Positions 36,012 to 45,629 are shown, counted from the first letter of the stretch. The stretch: DNA of 64,000 nucleotides from an uncultured Actinomycetes bacterium (GCA_937876315.1 CALEHQ010000010.1:1-64000); one strand, 5' to 3'. The notes: a model not told the origin generated them from the sequence alone. Made by a program: numbers and translations.

Positions 36012-37196
36012 CTACTTGATCTGATCGATGGCTTGCGCGAAATCGGCGATGAGGTCGTCGGCATGTTCCAAGCCAACCGACACACGGATCGTCGATGGCT
36101 GGATACCAGCGGCTTCGAGTTCTTCTGGGCTCAAACCAACGTGTGTTGTTGAGGCTGGATGGGTCACGAGCGTTTCAGGTCCACCAAGCGAGGTCGCCAA
36201 CTGCGCAATCTGCACAGCTTCAACGAACGTGCGGCCGGCATCGACTCCACCAACGAGTTCAAACGCCAATTGCCCACCAGGAACATCGAGTTGTCGTTGG
36301 GCAAGTTCGTACTGCGGATACGATTCGAGCCCAGGCCAACGAACAGACGCGACGTTCGGGTTCGCTTCGAGGAAACGTGCGATTTCGCCAGCGTTCTTAC
36401 TCTGTCGTTCAAGACGAACGCCCAATGTTCGCAGGCCGCGCAATGCGTTCATTGCATCGAACGGCGAAGCAACCGCACCTTGAATAACTGCAAAGGAATA
36501 CAGCCAATCGATGTAGTCCGCAGCTCCAGCTACGACACCAATAGTCGCGTCGTTATGTCCGGCAATTCCCTTCGTGGCCGAATGCACAACAAGATCAATG
36601 CCGTATTCAAGCGGACGTTGTGCAAACGGCGTGGCAAACGTGGAATCCACGACCTTGACCGGTCCCTTGATCGCACCGAGCTCGGCAAGATCTACGAGGT
36701 CGAGACGAGGATTGGCTGGGGTCTCGGCATAAATCATTGTGGTGCGGCCAGGGATGACCGCAGCAGCGAACGCACCGGGTTCGGTGCCGTCGACAAACGT
36801 GACGTCAATCCCGAAGCGTGGGCACACCGCTTGGAACAACAACTGTGTTGCACCGTAAAGCTGGTTCTGCGTGACGATGTGATCGCCCTTCGAACAAAGG
36901 CCCAACACAACCGCACTGATTGCACCCATGCCCGAGGAGAACGCCCGAGCCTTCTCAGCGCCTTCAAGTTGCGCGATTGCGTCTTCGAAACCAGCAACCG
37001 TTGGGTTTCCATAGCGGGCATAGAACCGCGACGGACCAACACCCGTTGCCATCTTGCGCGCTTCATCAACCGTCGGAGTCACAAACGTTGTTGTTGCCCA
37101 AAGGATCGGCGCAAGCGCAGTGTCATTATCGGCACGGCCAGCGCGAATCGCACGGGTTTCTGGATGAAGGTGTGAGGTGTCGCGTTCTTCAGTCAT
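36012..37196 (-). CDS. metZ: O-acetyl/O-succinylhomoserine sulfhydrylase-type PLP enzyme
   Basis: The 394-residue enzyme belongs to the Cys/Met-metabolism PLP family. The PLP lysine is in HSATKGIAGH, with RYGNPT, FSSGMGAISAVVL and the C-terminal IRVSVGLEHADDLIADF. Next to metX it most likely makes homocysteine from O-acetylhomoserine and sulfide; a cystathionine gamma-synthase or gamma-lyase role cannot be excluded. It overlaps metX by four bases (ATGA). The metX-metZ pair is under the SAM-type riboswitch upstream of metX. Confidence 0.88.
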   Translation of the reverse strand: MTEERDTSHLHPETRAIRAGRADNDTALAPILWATTTFVTPTVDEARKMATGVGPSRFYARYGNPTVAGFEDAIAQLEGAEKARAFSSGMGAISAVVLGLCSKGDHIVTQNQLYGATQLLFQAVCPRFGIDVTFVDGTEPGAFAAAVIPGRTTMIYAETPANPRLDLVDLAELGAIKGPVKVVDSTFATPFAQRPLEYGIDLVVHSATKGIAGHNDATIGVVAGAADYIDWLYSFAVIQGAVASPFDAMNALRGLRTLGVRLERQSKNAGEIARFLEANPNVASVRWPGLESYPQYELAQRQLDVPGGQLAFELVGGVDAGRTFVEAVQIAQLATSLGGPETLVTHPASTTHVGLSPEELEAAGIQPSTIRVSVGLEHADDLIADFAQAIDQIK

Positions 37197-38401
37197 GAGT
37201 TCGTCAGTTTCGTTTCAATTTCAGCAAGGAACGGCTTGAGTGCAGCGCCAACAGCCTGATGTTCAGTAAGGAAACCGTCGTGGCCAGCTTTGGAGTGAAC
37301 GATTTCGTGACGGCTACTGCCACCGTTGCTCACGATCTCATCATGCAAGAACTGTTGCTGACGGGTTGGGTACAAACCATCAGTACTGATTGAGAGCGTG
37401 AGGACTGGGGCCGAGATTCGAGCGAGTGCGCGTTGCAAACCGCCGCGACCGCGACCGACATCGTGGAGATCCATGGCTTTATTGATAACCACGTACGAAT
37501 TGGCATCGAAGCGGCGAATCAACTTTTCGGCTTGGTAGTCGAGGAAGCCTTCAACCGCGAAACGTTGCCAAGGGCTAAAGCCTCGGTCCATGACATCTTT
37601 TTCGCGACGGCCCTGCTTCGTGTCAATGAGTTCTTCACTCTGATAGGTCAGCATCGCTTGTTCGCGTGCGAGACCCAGCCCAAAGTGCGGTCCTTCATTG
37701 GGAGCAGCGTCGTAGTAGTCGCCACCATTCCATTTGGGGTCAAGCGCGATTGCGCTTCGCTGAACGCTGGACTGACCAATCTGGAACGCGCTGGCCGCAA
37801 CGCAGGTCGCAAGCGGCGCCAAGGACTGCACGCGCTCGGGGAACATGATCCCCCATTCAAGAACTTGCATTCCGCCCATTGAGCCGCCGACGACCGAAAG
37901 CCATTTCGCAACGCCCAGTTCGTCGGCAACCGCAGCTTGGGTACGAACAATGTCTCGAATCGTTACGACAGGAAATGACGAACCATAGGGACGACCGGTT
38001 TCCGGATTTGTCGATGAGGGCCCGGTGGTGCCTTGGCAACCACCAAGAACATTCGTGCACACAACAAAGAAACGATTCGTGTCGATGGCTTTGCCCGGAC
38101 CAATGAGCGGATCCCACCAACCTTCAGTGGGATGACCGGGACCACTCGGGCCTGCTGCATGACTGTCGCCAGTCAGCGCATGACAAACAAGAATTGCGTT
38201 CGATGCGTCGGCATTCAGTTCGCCCCAGGTTTCATAAGCAACAGTCACGCCCTTGAGCGAACCCCCGCCTTCGAGTTGAAATCTGCGGTCGGGATCAAAC
38301 GCGACGAACCGCCGTTGACCCACAGGGTCACCGGGACGCCACGCGCCAGAGGCGGGTAGCGGGTCGGCGCTCAGTGGCGCCCGACGGTTCACTTCGGTCA
38401 A
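37193..38401 (-). CDS. metX: Homoserine O-acetyltransferase
   Basis: The 402-residue alpha/beta-hydrolase-fold enzyme activates homoserine for methionine synthesis. It has YETWGELNADASNAILVCHALTG, the nucleophile elbow GGSMGGMQ, the Asp region LSISTDGLYPTRQQ and the terminal catalytic His in KAGHDGFLTEH. The best start is TTG 38401, with GAGGAG about five bases upstream; a nearby ATG is out of frame and stops at once. The leader holds a SAM-type riboswitch. Confidence 0.94.
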   Translation of the reverse strand: MTEVNRRAPLSADPLPASGAWRPGDPVGQRRFVAFDPDRRFQLEGGGSLKGVTVAYETWGELNADASNAILVCHALTGDSHAAGPSGPGHPTEGWWDPLIGPGKAIDTNRFFVVCTNVLGGCQGTTGPSSTNPETGRPYGSSFPVVTIRDIVRTQAAVADELGVAKWLSVVGGSMGGMQVLEWGIMFPERVQSLAPLATCVAASAFQIGQSSVQRSAIALDPKWNGGDYYDAAPNEGPHFGLGLAREQAMLTYQSEELIDTKQGRREKDVMDRGFSPWQRFAVEGFLDYQAEKLIRRFDANSYVVINKAMDLHDVGRGRGGLQRALARISAPVLTLSISTDGLYPTRQQQFLHDEIVSNGGSSRHEIVHSKAGHDGFLTEHQAVGAALKPFLAEIETKLTNS

Positions 38402-38439
38402 AGCATCTCCTCGAACTGGTTGTTGCCGACACCGGAAGG

Positions 38440-38532
38440 TGGAAGCCGCATCCCCACCAAAGGTGGGTTGGCACCTTGGGTGTTCGCCCCAGGTTGCCGA
38501 GCCCGGAGAACCGAGCCACTCGTGATGTGAAG
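38440..38532 (-). promoter_or_regulatory. SAM riboswitch (SAM-I/SAM-IV clan)
   Basis: On the minus strand upstream of metX the clan consensus is readable in order: CATCACGAGTGGC; P2 GCTCGG-TTCT-CCGGGC; the core CGGCAACC; P3 TGGG...CCCA; AAGGTGCCAA; a P4-like hairpin CCCACC-TTT-GGTGGG; then GATG, which closes P1 with CATC. ACGAGTG resembles SAM-IV while AAGGTGCCAA and the P4 hairpin resemble SAM-I, so a SAM-I/IV variant is likely. The metX ribosome site lies about 30 bases downstream, so translational control is likely. Confidence 0.82.
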
Positions 38533-38562
38533 TTCAATGCTGCCACCCCAACCGGGCCGAGG

Positions 38563-40071
38563 TCAAAGACCAGCCACTTTCCCTTGGCGTTTCCGGCGCT
38601 GCGACCGGATGGTCCACCAGTCCAGGACCACCGACTGATCATGTTCGTTCAGCCCATAGGCCGCAGTGAGGGTCCGGACTGCAGTCGCCAACTGCCCTGC
38701 CCGGAGTTGTTCAGACCCTTCGTTCCACAGTGCGCGATCGGTTGGCAACGGAAGCTGTGCGAGCTGCGTTGCACTCAGCCGAACGGCTCCGGGGCTTCTG
38801 GCGGTGCCCGCCGCCTGGCGAGCGGCCCACACCGATGCCGGTGGCGCAATCAATGCTGCGAGCAAAAGGTCGAGAGCGCCCGCATCGTCAGAACGAGGGA
38901 GAACGGAGATCACCGGAACTGATGGCCACAACATTCCGTCGTAGTCAGCAACTCCTTCAATGACTCGAGTCTGTGTGGCCACCAACAGTTTCGGACGCTT
39001 GCGAAGTTCGAATGGCTTGGAAAGTTTCGCAACATCAACAACCGGCTCGGCGAACGTCGTTCCCGCAATTCGAGCCGCTCGCGTTCCCCATAACAACCTT
39101 GCTGGATCAATCAATCCGACAGTGACGAGTTTGGGGAAGTCTTCACCTTCGTTACCGATGCTCCCCCGCTCAACCGTTGCCGCCGCAACCTCGTAGAACT
39201 CGTGACGAAAGCCCGCCGTGCAATCAGCGATCGTTGAAAGCGGTTCGCCGCGCAAGTGAACAGATGGAACACCCATTGCTTCGGCAGCGAGTTCGGTCCA
39301 CGTCGGAATCAACTGGCTATCAGCCGCCGATTCAGCAGCGGATGGCTTGCGCAGCACCGGCGCACACACGCTGACCGCAGCATCGAACAACTGGTCGTCC
39401 GGAATCCAGATCGATTCGAGTGCCGGGCTCACAGAATCACGAACGATTGCACCATCTCGAGACCCAAGAACAGAAAGTGGCTGCACGAACACCACCGACC
39501 CCCCGACACGAACGGCATCGAGCGCTCGCACAAGCAGAACGCCAGCGGTATCGGTGTAACCCGCAGGCCGACCAAGAATGCGTGCCGCGCCCGCAACCGC
39601 GCTTCCGTCTCGCACCGTCGCCCCGGCGAGTTGTCCCCCAAATGGAGGATTTCCGACCACAACATCGAGACGCCCGTCGTTTGGCCACTGGTCGTTCAGC
39701 GCGTCGCCCACAACAAGAACCGAGGGCAACTCGGCAGTGACTCCATGTGTTCGCGCCCAGCTCATCAATTCGGCTTGCGCGAGATCAAGCGCTTCAGGGT
39801 CGATATCCATCCCCCGCAAGCACGCCAGCGCATCGAATGGCGTGCGACCCCGAGCCACAAGAGCATCAGCCGCAGCCAGCAGAAAGACTCCGGCCCCGCA
39901 GGTGGGGTCGCAAACAGAAAAGGGAACCTCCGACGCAATCGCTGACAAATGCACCGCGAATGCACGTTCAACTAACTCATCGGCGATCGCCCGCGGCGTG
40001 TAGTGCACTCCGTCTCGACGCCGACGAGTCGGATCGAGCGAGGTTTCGTAATCCCGACCGAGATCGGACAC
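38563..40071 (-). CDS. N6-adenine DNA methyltransferase (orphan, type IIG/TaqI-like)
   Basis: The 502-residue protein has the class-I methylase order: the N-terminal GVHYTPRAIADELVERAF helix, SAM-binding motif I (CDPTCGAGVFLLAA), an acidic motif II (GMDIDPEAL) and the catalytic motif IV NPPFG, all in the first half, then a probable target-recognition region. It methylates adenine in DNA. No endonuclease or specificity gene is adjacent, so it may act in regulation or be a relic of a restriction system. GTG 40071 is 2 bases from the helicase stop. Confidence 0.87.
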   Translation of the reverse strand: MSDLGRDYETSLDPTRRRRDGVHYTPRAIADELVERAFAVHLSAIASEVPFSVCDPTCGAGVFLLAAADALVARGRTPFDALACLRGMDIDPEALDLAQAELMSWARTHGVTAELPSVLVVGDALNDQWPNDGRLDVVVGNPPFGGQLAGATVRDGSAVAGAARILGRPAGYTDTAGVLLVRALDAVRVGGSVVFVQPLSVLGSRDGAIVRDSVSPALESIWIPDDQLFDAAVSVCAPVLRKPSAAESAADSQLIPTWTELAAEAMGVPSVHLRGEPLSTIADCTAGFRHEFYEVAAATVERGSIGNEGEDFPKLVTVGLIDPARLLWGTRAARIAGTTFAEPVVDVAKLSKPFELRKRPKLLVATQTRVIEGVADYDGMLWPSVPVISVLPRSDDAGALDLLLAALIAPPASVWAARQAAGTARSPGAVRLSATQLAQLPLPTDRALWNEGSEQLRAGQLATAVRTLTAAYGLNEHDQSVVLDWWTIRSQRRKRQGKVAGL

Positions 40072-40073
40072 GT

Positions 40074-41243
40074 TCAGCGAGTTGCGGATTCGGTCCGCGG
40101 ATCCCAGGAAGCGAGATCGGCAAGACGCTTATCGTTCGAAAACACCTCGACGATGGGTTGATCAAGTTTGAGGCGCTTCAAGAGACGCTTGACCTCGAGT
40201 TCCTCGTTCCACATGACAAGCGTGGCAACAACACCCTTGGCGCCAGCGCGCGCGGTACGGCCGGAACGATGCAGGTACGCCTTTGAATCTTCCGGTGGGT
40301 CGTAATGAATGACAACGTCGACTTCATCGACGTGAATACCGCGGGCAGCAACGTCAGTGGCAACAAGTGCTTTCAACTTTCCGTCGCTGAAGTCCTTGAG
40401 TGCCTTCTCGCGCTGGCTCTGACGCAGATCACCGTGGATCGATGCCGCGTCGACGCCTTCGCGACGAAGGTTGTCGGCAACCCGATCGGCAGCACGCTTG
40501 GTACGCACGAACACGATGGTGCGGTTGGAGTTGAGAATGATCGCCGCAGCGACCTTTACCTTGTCCATGTCGTGCACCTGCAGGAAACGGTGCTGCATCT
40601 GTTCAACAGTGACCTGCTCGGACACGACCTCGTGCATAGCGGGATCAGTTTGGTAACGCTTGATAAGGGTGTCGACGACGCCATCGAGCGTGGCCGAGAA
40701 CAACAGCGTCTGGTGTTGGCCAGGAACATGGCGAAGGATCCACTCAACCTGCGGAAGAAATCCCATATCGGCCATACGGTCGGCTTCATCGAGCACAACC
40801 TGGGTGATGTCGTCAAGGAAGATTTCCTTGCGCTCGATCATGTCGATCATGCGGCCCGGTGTGGCGACAACGATCTCCACGCCCTTTTCGAGTTCGGCAA
40901 CCTGCGTTTCCATCTTGGCCCCGCCATAAATGGCAGTCACAGTCACGTCACGTACAACCCCGAGCGGAGCGAGTTCGTCACGTACCTGCGTTGCCAATTC
41001 ACGAGTAGGAACAAGAATGAGTGCACGAGGACGACGAGCTTCGGCGCCCTTCACCTTTTCGAGGAGCGGAAGACCAAAGGCAAGGGTCTTACCCGAACCG
41101 GTCTTGGCCTTGCCACACACATCGCGACCAGCGAGTGCGTCGGCAATGGTGAGTTCTTGCACCGCAAACGGCGACATGATGCCGTGAGATTCAAGTGCGG
41201 CAGTGAGATCAGGTGAGACGCCGAGATCGGCAAACGTTGTCAT
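40074..41243 (-). CDS. DEAD-box ATP-dependent RNA helicase
   Basis: The 389-residue protein shows the complete motif set: the Q motif region (FADLGV...SPFAVQELTI), AKTGSGKT, PTRELA, DEAD in VVLDEADRMADMGF, FSATL, and HRSGRTARAG at the end of the second RecA domain. It unwinds RNA in ribosome assembly, mRNA decay or cold adaptation. ATG 41243 is preceded by GGAAAG at a good distance; a TTG at 41258 is a weaker alternative. It is upstream of and co-directional with the methylase. Confidence 0.93.
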   Translation of the reverse strand: MTTFADLGVSPDLTAALESHGIMSPFAVQELTIADALAGRDVCGKAKTGSGKTLAFGLPLLEKVKGAEARRPRALILVPTRELATQVRDELAPLGVVRDVTVTAIYGGAKMETQVAELEKGVEIVVATPGRMIDMIERKEIFLDDITQVVLDEADRMADMGFLPQVEWILRHVPGQHQTLLFSATLDGVVDTLIKRYQTDPAMHEVVSEQVTVEQMQHRFLQVHDMDKVKVAAAIILNSNRTIVFVRTKRAADRVADNLRREGVDAASIHGDLRQSQREKALKDFSDGKLKALVATDVAARGIHVDEVDVVIHYDPPEDSKAYLHRSGRTARAGAKGVVATLVMWNEELEVKRLLKRLKLDQPIVEVFSNDKRLADLASWDPRTESATR

Positions 41244-41368
41244 GAGGTGGCTTTCCAAGAGGGAGGATGCGACACCCCTCCGGATGCCGCCGGACGACCG
41301 ACGGCCGCCCCAACACCCCTAATCCTACCGGCCGATACCTGAATGACCCATTCGGGAGCGATCCCTAC

Positions 41369-42478
41369 TCAGGACGCAAGTGTGAAGGCTCCACCCTGAA
41401 CGATCTGCACCGCAGCTGGGTAGGTGGGTTCATTTTGGGCGTCATAGCCGAACGGACCGAGCACCGTTTCCACGGTACCGATTTTACTCAATGCAACCTG
41501 GATATCGGCAGACGACGAGGTCTTCGCCTTCTTCATTGCGGCCAGCAAAATCTGAATTGCCGCGTACCCCTGTGCAGCGAAGGAATCCGGCGCCACGTTG
41601 TTGGCCTTTGTGTAGGCCTCAACAAACCTCTTCGACATCGCATTTGGTGAATTGATGTTCCACGAGCCCGAAACGATCAGTCCGTCTGCCCCTGCTCCCG
41701 ATGATGCGACGACCGCTGCCGAGTTGAAGCCATTTCCACCGACACGCAACGCTTTTGTCGACGCAGTCGCAACGAGGAAATCGTCGGCGACTGCCGAGCG
41801 CAATGCGAAGAACACTGCATCGGGCGAACTGGCCAAAGCCGCTCCAGCAACTACATCGACTGAGGTAGAACCATCGACGTACGTCTGCTCGCTGGTAATC
41901 GTGATGCCGTTGGCTTTTGCAGCAGCCCGGAACGAAGCCGCCGAGCCCGCCGAGTAGCCATCGGAAGGTTCCCAGATGAGTGTCGCCGTCTTGACCGACT
42001 TCTTGGATTCCGCGTAGTTCACCGAAGCCGACACCATCGCATTTTCAGAAAGTGACACTCGCCAAATCAAATTCCCGATTGCGGCCATATCAAGAGTGGC
42101 GTTGGTAACGCCGAGCACAGGGACACCAACTGCTTGTGCAAATGGATCGGCGGCGGCGGCGACCGGCGAGAGTGTCGGACCGAGTACAACCGTTGCACCT
42201 TCGGACAATGCCCTCTTCATCGCATCAGTTCCGGCTTGCGGGTCGGAAAGGTCGTCGTAGGTGCTCAGATCGATCGATCCATCGGCAAGTTCAGTTACCG
42301 CCAACACCGTTCCGTTCTGTTGCGCAATGCCATAGGCCGAAGCGCTACCGGTACTTGATGCGATTGATGCAACCGCGATTGGACCCGTGGTGCCCGAGTC
42401 CGAGGAAGAACCACACGCAGCGGCAACAACTGCGAATGTCAGAGCGAGCGCGGGAATGAGAACGCGGGTGCGACGCAT
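41369..42478 (-). CDS. Branched-chain-amino-acid-type ABC substrate-binding lipoprotein
   Basis: The 369-residue precursor starts MRRTRVLIPALALTFAVVAAAC with a lipobox ending at Cys22, then a Ser/Thr linker and a type-I periplasmic-binding fold (LivJ-like; VVLGPTLSPVAAAADPFAQAVGVPVLG, and a second lobe with FFALRSAVADDFLVA). It should bind a small solute outside the membrane. No permease or ATPase genes are nearby, so it is an orphan component. It lies 7 bases downstream of the glutathione peroxidase gene. Confidence 0.88.
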   Translation of the reverse strand: MRRTRVLIPALALTFAVVAAACGSSSDSGTTGPIAVASIASSTGSASAYGIAQQNGTVLAVTELADGSIDLSTYDDLSDPQAGTDAMKRALSEGATVVLGPTLSPVAAAADPFAQAVGVPVLGVTNATLDMAAIGNLIWRVSLSENAMVSASVNYAESKKSVKTATLIWEPSDGYSAGSAASFRAAAKANGITITSEQTYVDGSTSVDVVAGAALASSPDAVFFALRSAVADDFLVATASTKALRVGGNGFNSAAVVASSGAGADGLIVSGSWNINSPNAMSKRFVEAYTKANNVAPDSFAAQGYAAIQILLAAMKKAKTSSSADIQVALSKIGTVETVLGPFGYDAQNEPTYPAAVQIVQGGAFTLAS

Positions 42479-42485
42479 GAGAGAT

Positions 42486-42956
42486 TCAGGAAACCTTCGA
42501 CTCGATGGCAGCGACGATTTCGTCGGCTTCAGGATCAACGGAGGTACGGAAACGGGTGACCGAGCCGTCGGCACCTACGAGGAACTTCTCGAAGTTCCAC
42601 TGGACATCGCCCGCATCGCCCGCCGCATCGGCGACAGCGGTGAGTTCGGTATAGAGACGATGACGATCATCGCCGTTCACATCAATCTTCTCTGTGAGCG
42701 GGAACGACACGCCATAGGTGGCGGAGCAGAACTCGGCGATTTCTTCGGGCGTGCCTGGCTCTTGACCCATGAACTGATTGCACGGAACACCAAGAACGGT
42801 GAACGAATCGCCACCGAAACGCTTCTGCAAACGCTCAAGGCCTTCGTACTGCGGGGTGAGTCCGCACTTCGAGGCCACGTTCACAACCAGAACGGTCTTG
42901 CCATCGGTGTCGGGAAGGCCCGCACCGTCGAGGGCGGTGAGATCGGAGAGGTTCAT
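42486..42956 (-). CDS. Glutathione peroxidase-family thiol peroxidase
   Basis: The 156-residue protein has the catalytic tetrad motifs: the peroxidatic Cys in NVASKCGLTPQY (Cys, not selenocysteine), Gln in VPCNQF, and Trp and Asn in VQWNFEKFLV. In bacteria such enzymes mostly use thioredoxin to reduce hydroperoxides. It overlaps the end of lgt by four bases, so the two are co-translated. Confidence 0.93.
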   Translation of the reverse strand: MNLSDLTALDGAGLPDTDGKTVLVVNVASKCGLTPQYEGLERLQKRFGGDSFTVLGVPCNQFMGQEPGTPEEIAEFCSATYGVSFPLTEKIDVNGDDRHRLYTELTAVADAAGDAGDVQWNFEKFLVGADGSVTRFRTSVDPEADEIVAAIESKVS

Positions 42957-43825
42957 TCGGAAGCTTCTTTCTCTGGTTCTGTTTCAGAAGTGGTTTCGGG
43001 AGACCATACGTGACCGTCACGGTAGGGCTCATCGGTGTCGCTTTCGCGCCGGCGAACGCCTCGGACAATGAACACCAAGATGGCTCCGCCAATTCCAATG
43101 ATGGACATCCAGATGTTGATGCGGAACGGCCCAATAGTGCTGGCGGGATCAATGCGCAGCGCTTCAATCCAGAGGCGACCAGCGAAGTACAGGCCGACAT
43201 AGAGCGGAAGAACGTTGCCCGGCCGCATGACGCGCTTTTTGTCGACATAAATGAGGAGTCCACACAGCGCCAGGTTCCACAACATCTCGTAGAGGAAGGT
43301 GGGCTGGAACACTGAATATGCGACGTAGTCCTGCGGGCGATGCTGCACATCGATCTGCACACCCCACGGAAGGCTCGTGGGCTTGCCGAACAGTTCTTGA
43401 TTCCACCAGTTACCTAAACGACCAATTGCTTGGGCCAACGGAATGCCGGGCACAAGCGCGTCGATACCCGCCGACAGTCGCCAACCACGACGATGGGCGA
43501 CCCAAAGCCCGACGGCAACACCAAGCGCGACACCACCGGGGATTCCGAGACCGCCCTGCCAAATCTTGAGCGCGTCGAGCCAACGACCCTCGTAGCTTCG
43601 CCAGTCGGTTGCAACGTGGTACATCCGCGCGCCGATGAGGCCTGCGGGAACGGCCCACAACGCGACGACGTACACATCGTCGGGATCGCCACCACGTGCC
43701 CGCCAGCGTTTACGACCCAGTTCAACCGCAGCGAGAACGCCGAGGGCGATCATCAGCCCGTACATATTGAAGGGACCGAGTTGGTTTGAGGAAGGACTCG
43801 GGATTGAAGCCAGGAAAGAGTTCAC
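42953..43825 (-). CDS. lgt: Prolipoprotein diacylglyceryl transferase
   Basis: This 290-residue inner-membrane enzyme attaches diacylglycerol to the lipobox cysteine of prolipoproteins, the first step of lipoprotein maturation. It has about seven helices, the signature IGRLGNWWNQELFGKPT and the MYGLMIALGVLAAV opening. GTG 43825 is chosen; it lies 4 bases after the acyl-CoA dehydrogenase stop. A charged tail of about 35 residues extends past the last helix. Several lipoproteins in this window would be its substrates. Confidence 0.94.
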   Translation of the reverse strand: MNSFLASIPSPSSNQLGPFNMYGLMIALGVLAAVELGRKRWRARGGDPDDVYVVALWAVPAGLIGARMYHVATDWRSYEGRWLDALKIWQGGLGIPGGVALGVAVGLWVAHRRGWRLSAGIDALVPGIPLAQAIGRLGNWWNQELFGKPTSLPWGVQIDVQHRPQDYVAYSVFQPTFLYEMLWNLALCGLLIYVDKKRVMRPGNVLPLYVGLYFAGRLWIEALRIDPASTIGPFRINIWMSIIGIGGAILVFIVRGVRRRESDTDEPYRDGHVWSPETTSETEPEKEASE

Positions 43826-43829
43826 GGGA

Positions 43830-45629
43830 TCACAGCGTTTCGTTGGAGATGGCGTAGATGTCTTCGAAACCAGCGGTGACAGCCGATTCCAGTCCGAGCA
43901 CACCAGGCAACAAGTTGTCGCAATAGAAGCGAGCCACTGTGATTCGCGCGTTCAGGTACTCAGTATCGCCAACACCGGCATTGATGTCGACCTTTGCCGC
44001 AAGCGCAGAGTCGGCCAAGTAGCGAGCGCCAACAAGCAAACCGAACATGCGCAGGAACGGCGTTGCACCGGCGAGTGCGTTGCGAACATCGGCAATGCCA
44101 TGTTCAGTGAGCCACATCACGGTGTTGCGGACACACGCGAGTGATTCATCGATGCGATCGCGCATGCCAGCGAACTCAGAACCCGCAGCATCAAGACGAG
44201 CAACCAGCGAACCGATTTGCGTGAGGTAGTCGTCCATGACTCCCCCACCCCGCATCGGAAGTTTGCGCCCGACAAGGTCCATGGCCTGAATGCCATTGGT
44301 TCCCTCATAAATAGAGGTGATGCGGGCGTCGCGGTAATGCTGCGGAACACCCGACTCTTCGATGTACCCCATGCCGCCGTAGACCTGAATGGCCAGCGAA
44401 GTTGCTTCAATACCCATATCAGTGCCGAAGCCCTTCGAAACCGGAATGAGCAGTTCCACCAGTTCCTGGTTGCGTTGGCGAACATCGGCATCGGGATGAT
44501 GTGCCGCCATATCAAGCGCGTGTGCGTTCACATAGATGATTGCTCGCAGTGCATCGATGATCGAACGCATCGTGAGCAGCATGCGACGCACATCGGGAAG
44601 ATTGATGATGAGACTCATCTCACCAGCCGGCGCACCAGGTGCGCGGCCTTGACGACGCTCTTGCGAATACTGCAACGCGTCTTGGTAGGCGCGCTCGGCC
44701 AACGACAAACCTTCAAGCCCAACCGAAAGTCGAGCGTTATTCATCATTGTGAACATGTAGCTCATGCCGCGGTTTTCTTCGCCGATGAGGTAGCCGATCG
44801 CGCCATCGTCTTCGCCAAACGACATCACACATGTGGGCGACGCTTTGATGCCCATCTTGTGTTCAATCGACACAACCTTGACGTCGTTGCGTGCACCCAG
44901 AGAGCCGTCGTCGTTCACCAAATACTTGGGAACAATGAAACACGAAATTCCCTTGGTACCGGCAGGCGCATCGGGCGTGCGTGCGAGAACGAGATGCACG
45001 ATGTTTTCGACCATGTCGTGTTCGCCGAAGGAGATGTAAATCTTCGTGCCGGTAATGCGATAGGTGCCATCACCATGCGGAACCGCTTTGGTGCGCACGG
45101 CACCAACATCGGAACCAGCTTGCGGCTCGGTGAGGTTCATGGTGCCGGTCCATTCACCGGTGACCATGCGCTTCAGATACTTCTCTTTCTGCTCTTCGTT
45201 GCCGTGGTGCATGAGCAGATCAATTGCACCTTGGGTAAGAAGCGGTGCCATCGAGAACGCCATGTTCGCTGACGAAATGAATTCCTGCATGACGATGCCA
45301 ACAAGCCATGGGAATCCGCCACCGTCGTAGACCTCAGGGAACGGAACGCCGCCCCAACCGGCATCGACGTACTGGCGATACGCGTCGATGAATCCATCGG
45401 GCGTGCGCACCGTATTGGTCGCCGGCTCGAACACCGAACCAACGGTGTCGCCAATCCGGTTGAGCGGTGCGATGACCTCAGCCACAAAGCGCGCGTTTTC
45501 CTCAAGCACACCCTTGATGGTGTCGGCATCGAGTCCGGAGAACTCGGGCAAACCACAGAGTCCGTCGAGGTCAACGAGGTGTTCGAGCACGTAGTTCACG
45601 TCTCGCAAAGGAGGGCGGTAGTCAGCCAT
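43830..45629 (-). CDS. Acyl-CoA dehydrogenase, DmdC-type long form
   Basis: The 599-residue flavoprotein is longer than ordinary acyl-CoA dehydrogenases (about 380). It matches the DmdC/FadE long subgroup, with an N-terminal YRPPLRDVNYVLEHLVD segment and an extra C-terminal domain. FAD-binding LTEPQAGSDVGAV and the QVYGGMGYIEESGVPQHYRDARITSIYEGTN region are present. It oxidises a saturated acyl-CoA to the 2-enoyl-CoA; DmdC itself acts on methylmercaptopropionyl-CoA, which is not implied here. It is divergent from an enoyl-CoA hydratase gene that could take its product. Confidence 0.92.
   Translation of the reverse strand: MADYRPPLRDVNYVLEHLVDLDGLCGLPEFSGLDADTIKGVLEENARFVAEVIAPLNRIGDTVGSVFEPATNTVRTPDGFIDAYRQYVDAGWGGVPFPEVYDGGGFPWLVGIVMQEFISSANMAFSMAPLLTQGAIDLLMHHGNEEQKEKYLKRMVTGEWTGTMNLTEPQAGSDVGAVRTKAVPHGDGTYRITGTKIYISFGEHDMVENIVHLVLARTPDAPAGTKGISCFIVPKYLVNDDGSLGARNDVKVVSIEHKMGIKASPTCVMSFGEDDGAIGYLIGEENRGMSYMFTMMNNARLSVGLEGLSLAERAYQDALQYSQERRQGRAPGAPAGEMSLIINLPDVRRMLLTMRSIIDALRAIIYVNAHALDMAAHHPDADVRQRNQELVELLIPVSKGFGTDMGIEATSLAIQVYGGMGYIEESGVPQHYRDARITSIYEGTNGIQAMDLVGRKLPMRGGGVMDDYLTQIGSLVARLDAAGSEFAGMRDRIDESLACVRNTVMWLTEHGIADVRNALAGATPFLRMFGLLVGARYLADSALAAKVDINAGVGDTEYLNARITVARFYCDNLLPGVLGLESAVTAGFEDIYAISNETL

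Noticed and set aside
38563-41243. Helicase plus methylase considered as a phage-defence island (BREX or DISARM-like)
   Set aside because: The helicase has ordinary DEAD-box RNA-helicase motifs and none of the other system components are nearby.
42486-42956. Possible selenocysteine in the glutathione peroxidase
   Set aside because: The peroxidatic codon is TGC (Cys) and no in-frame TGA is present.
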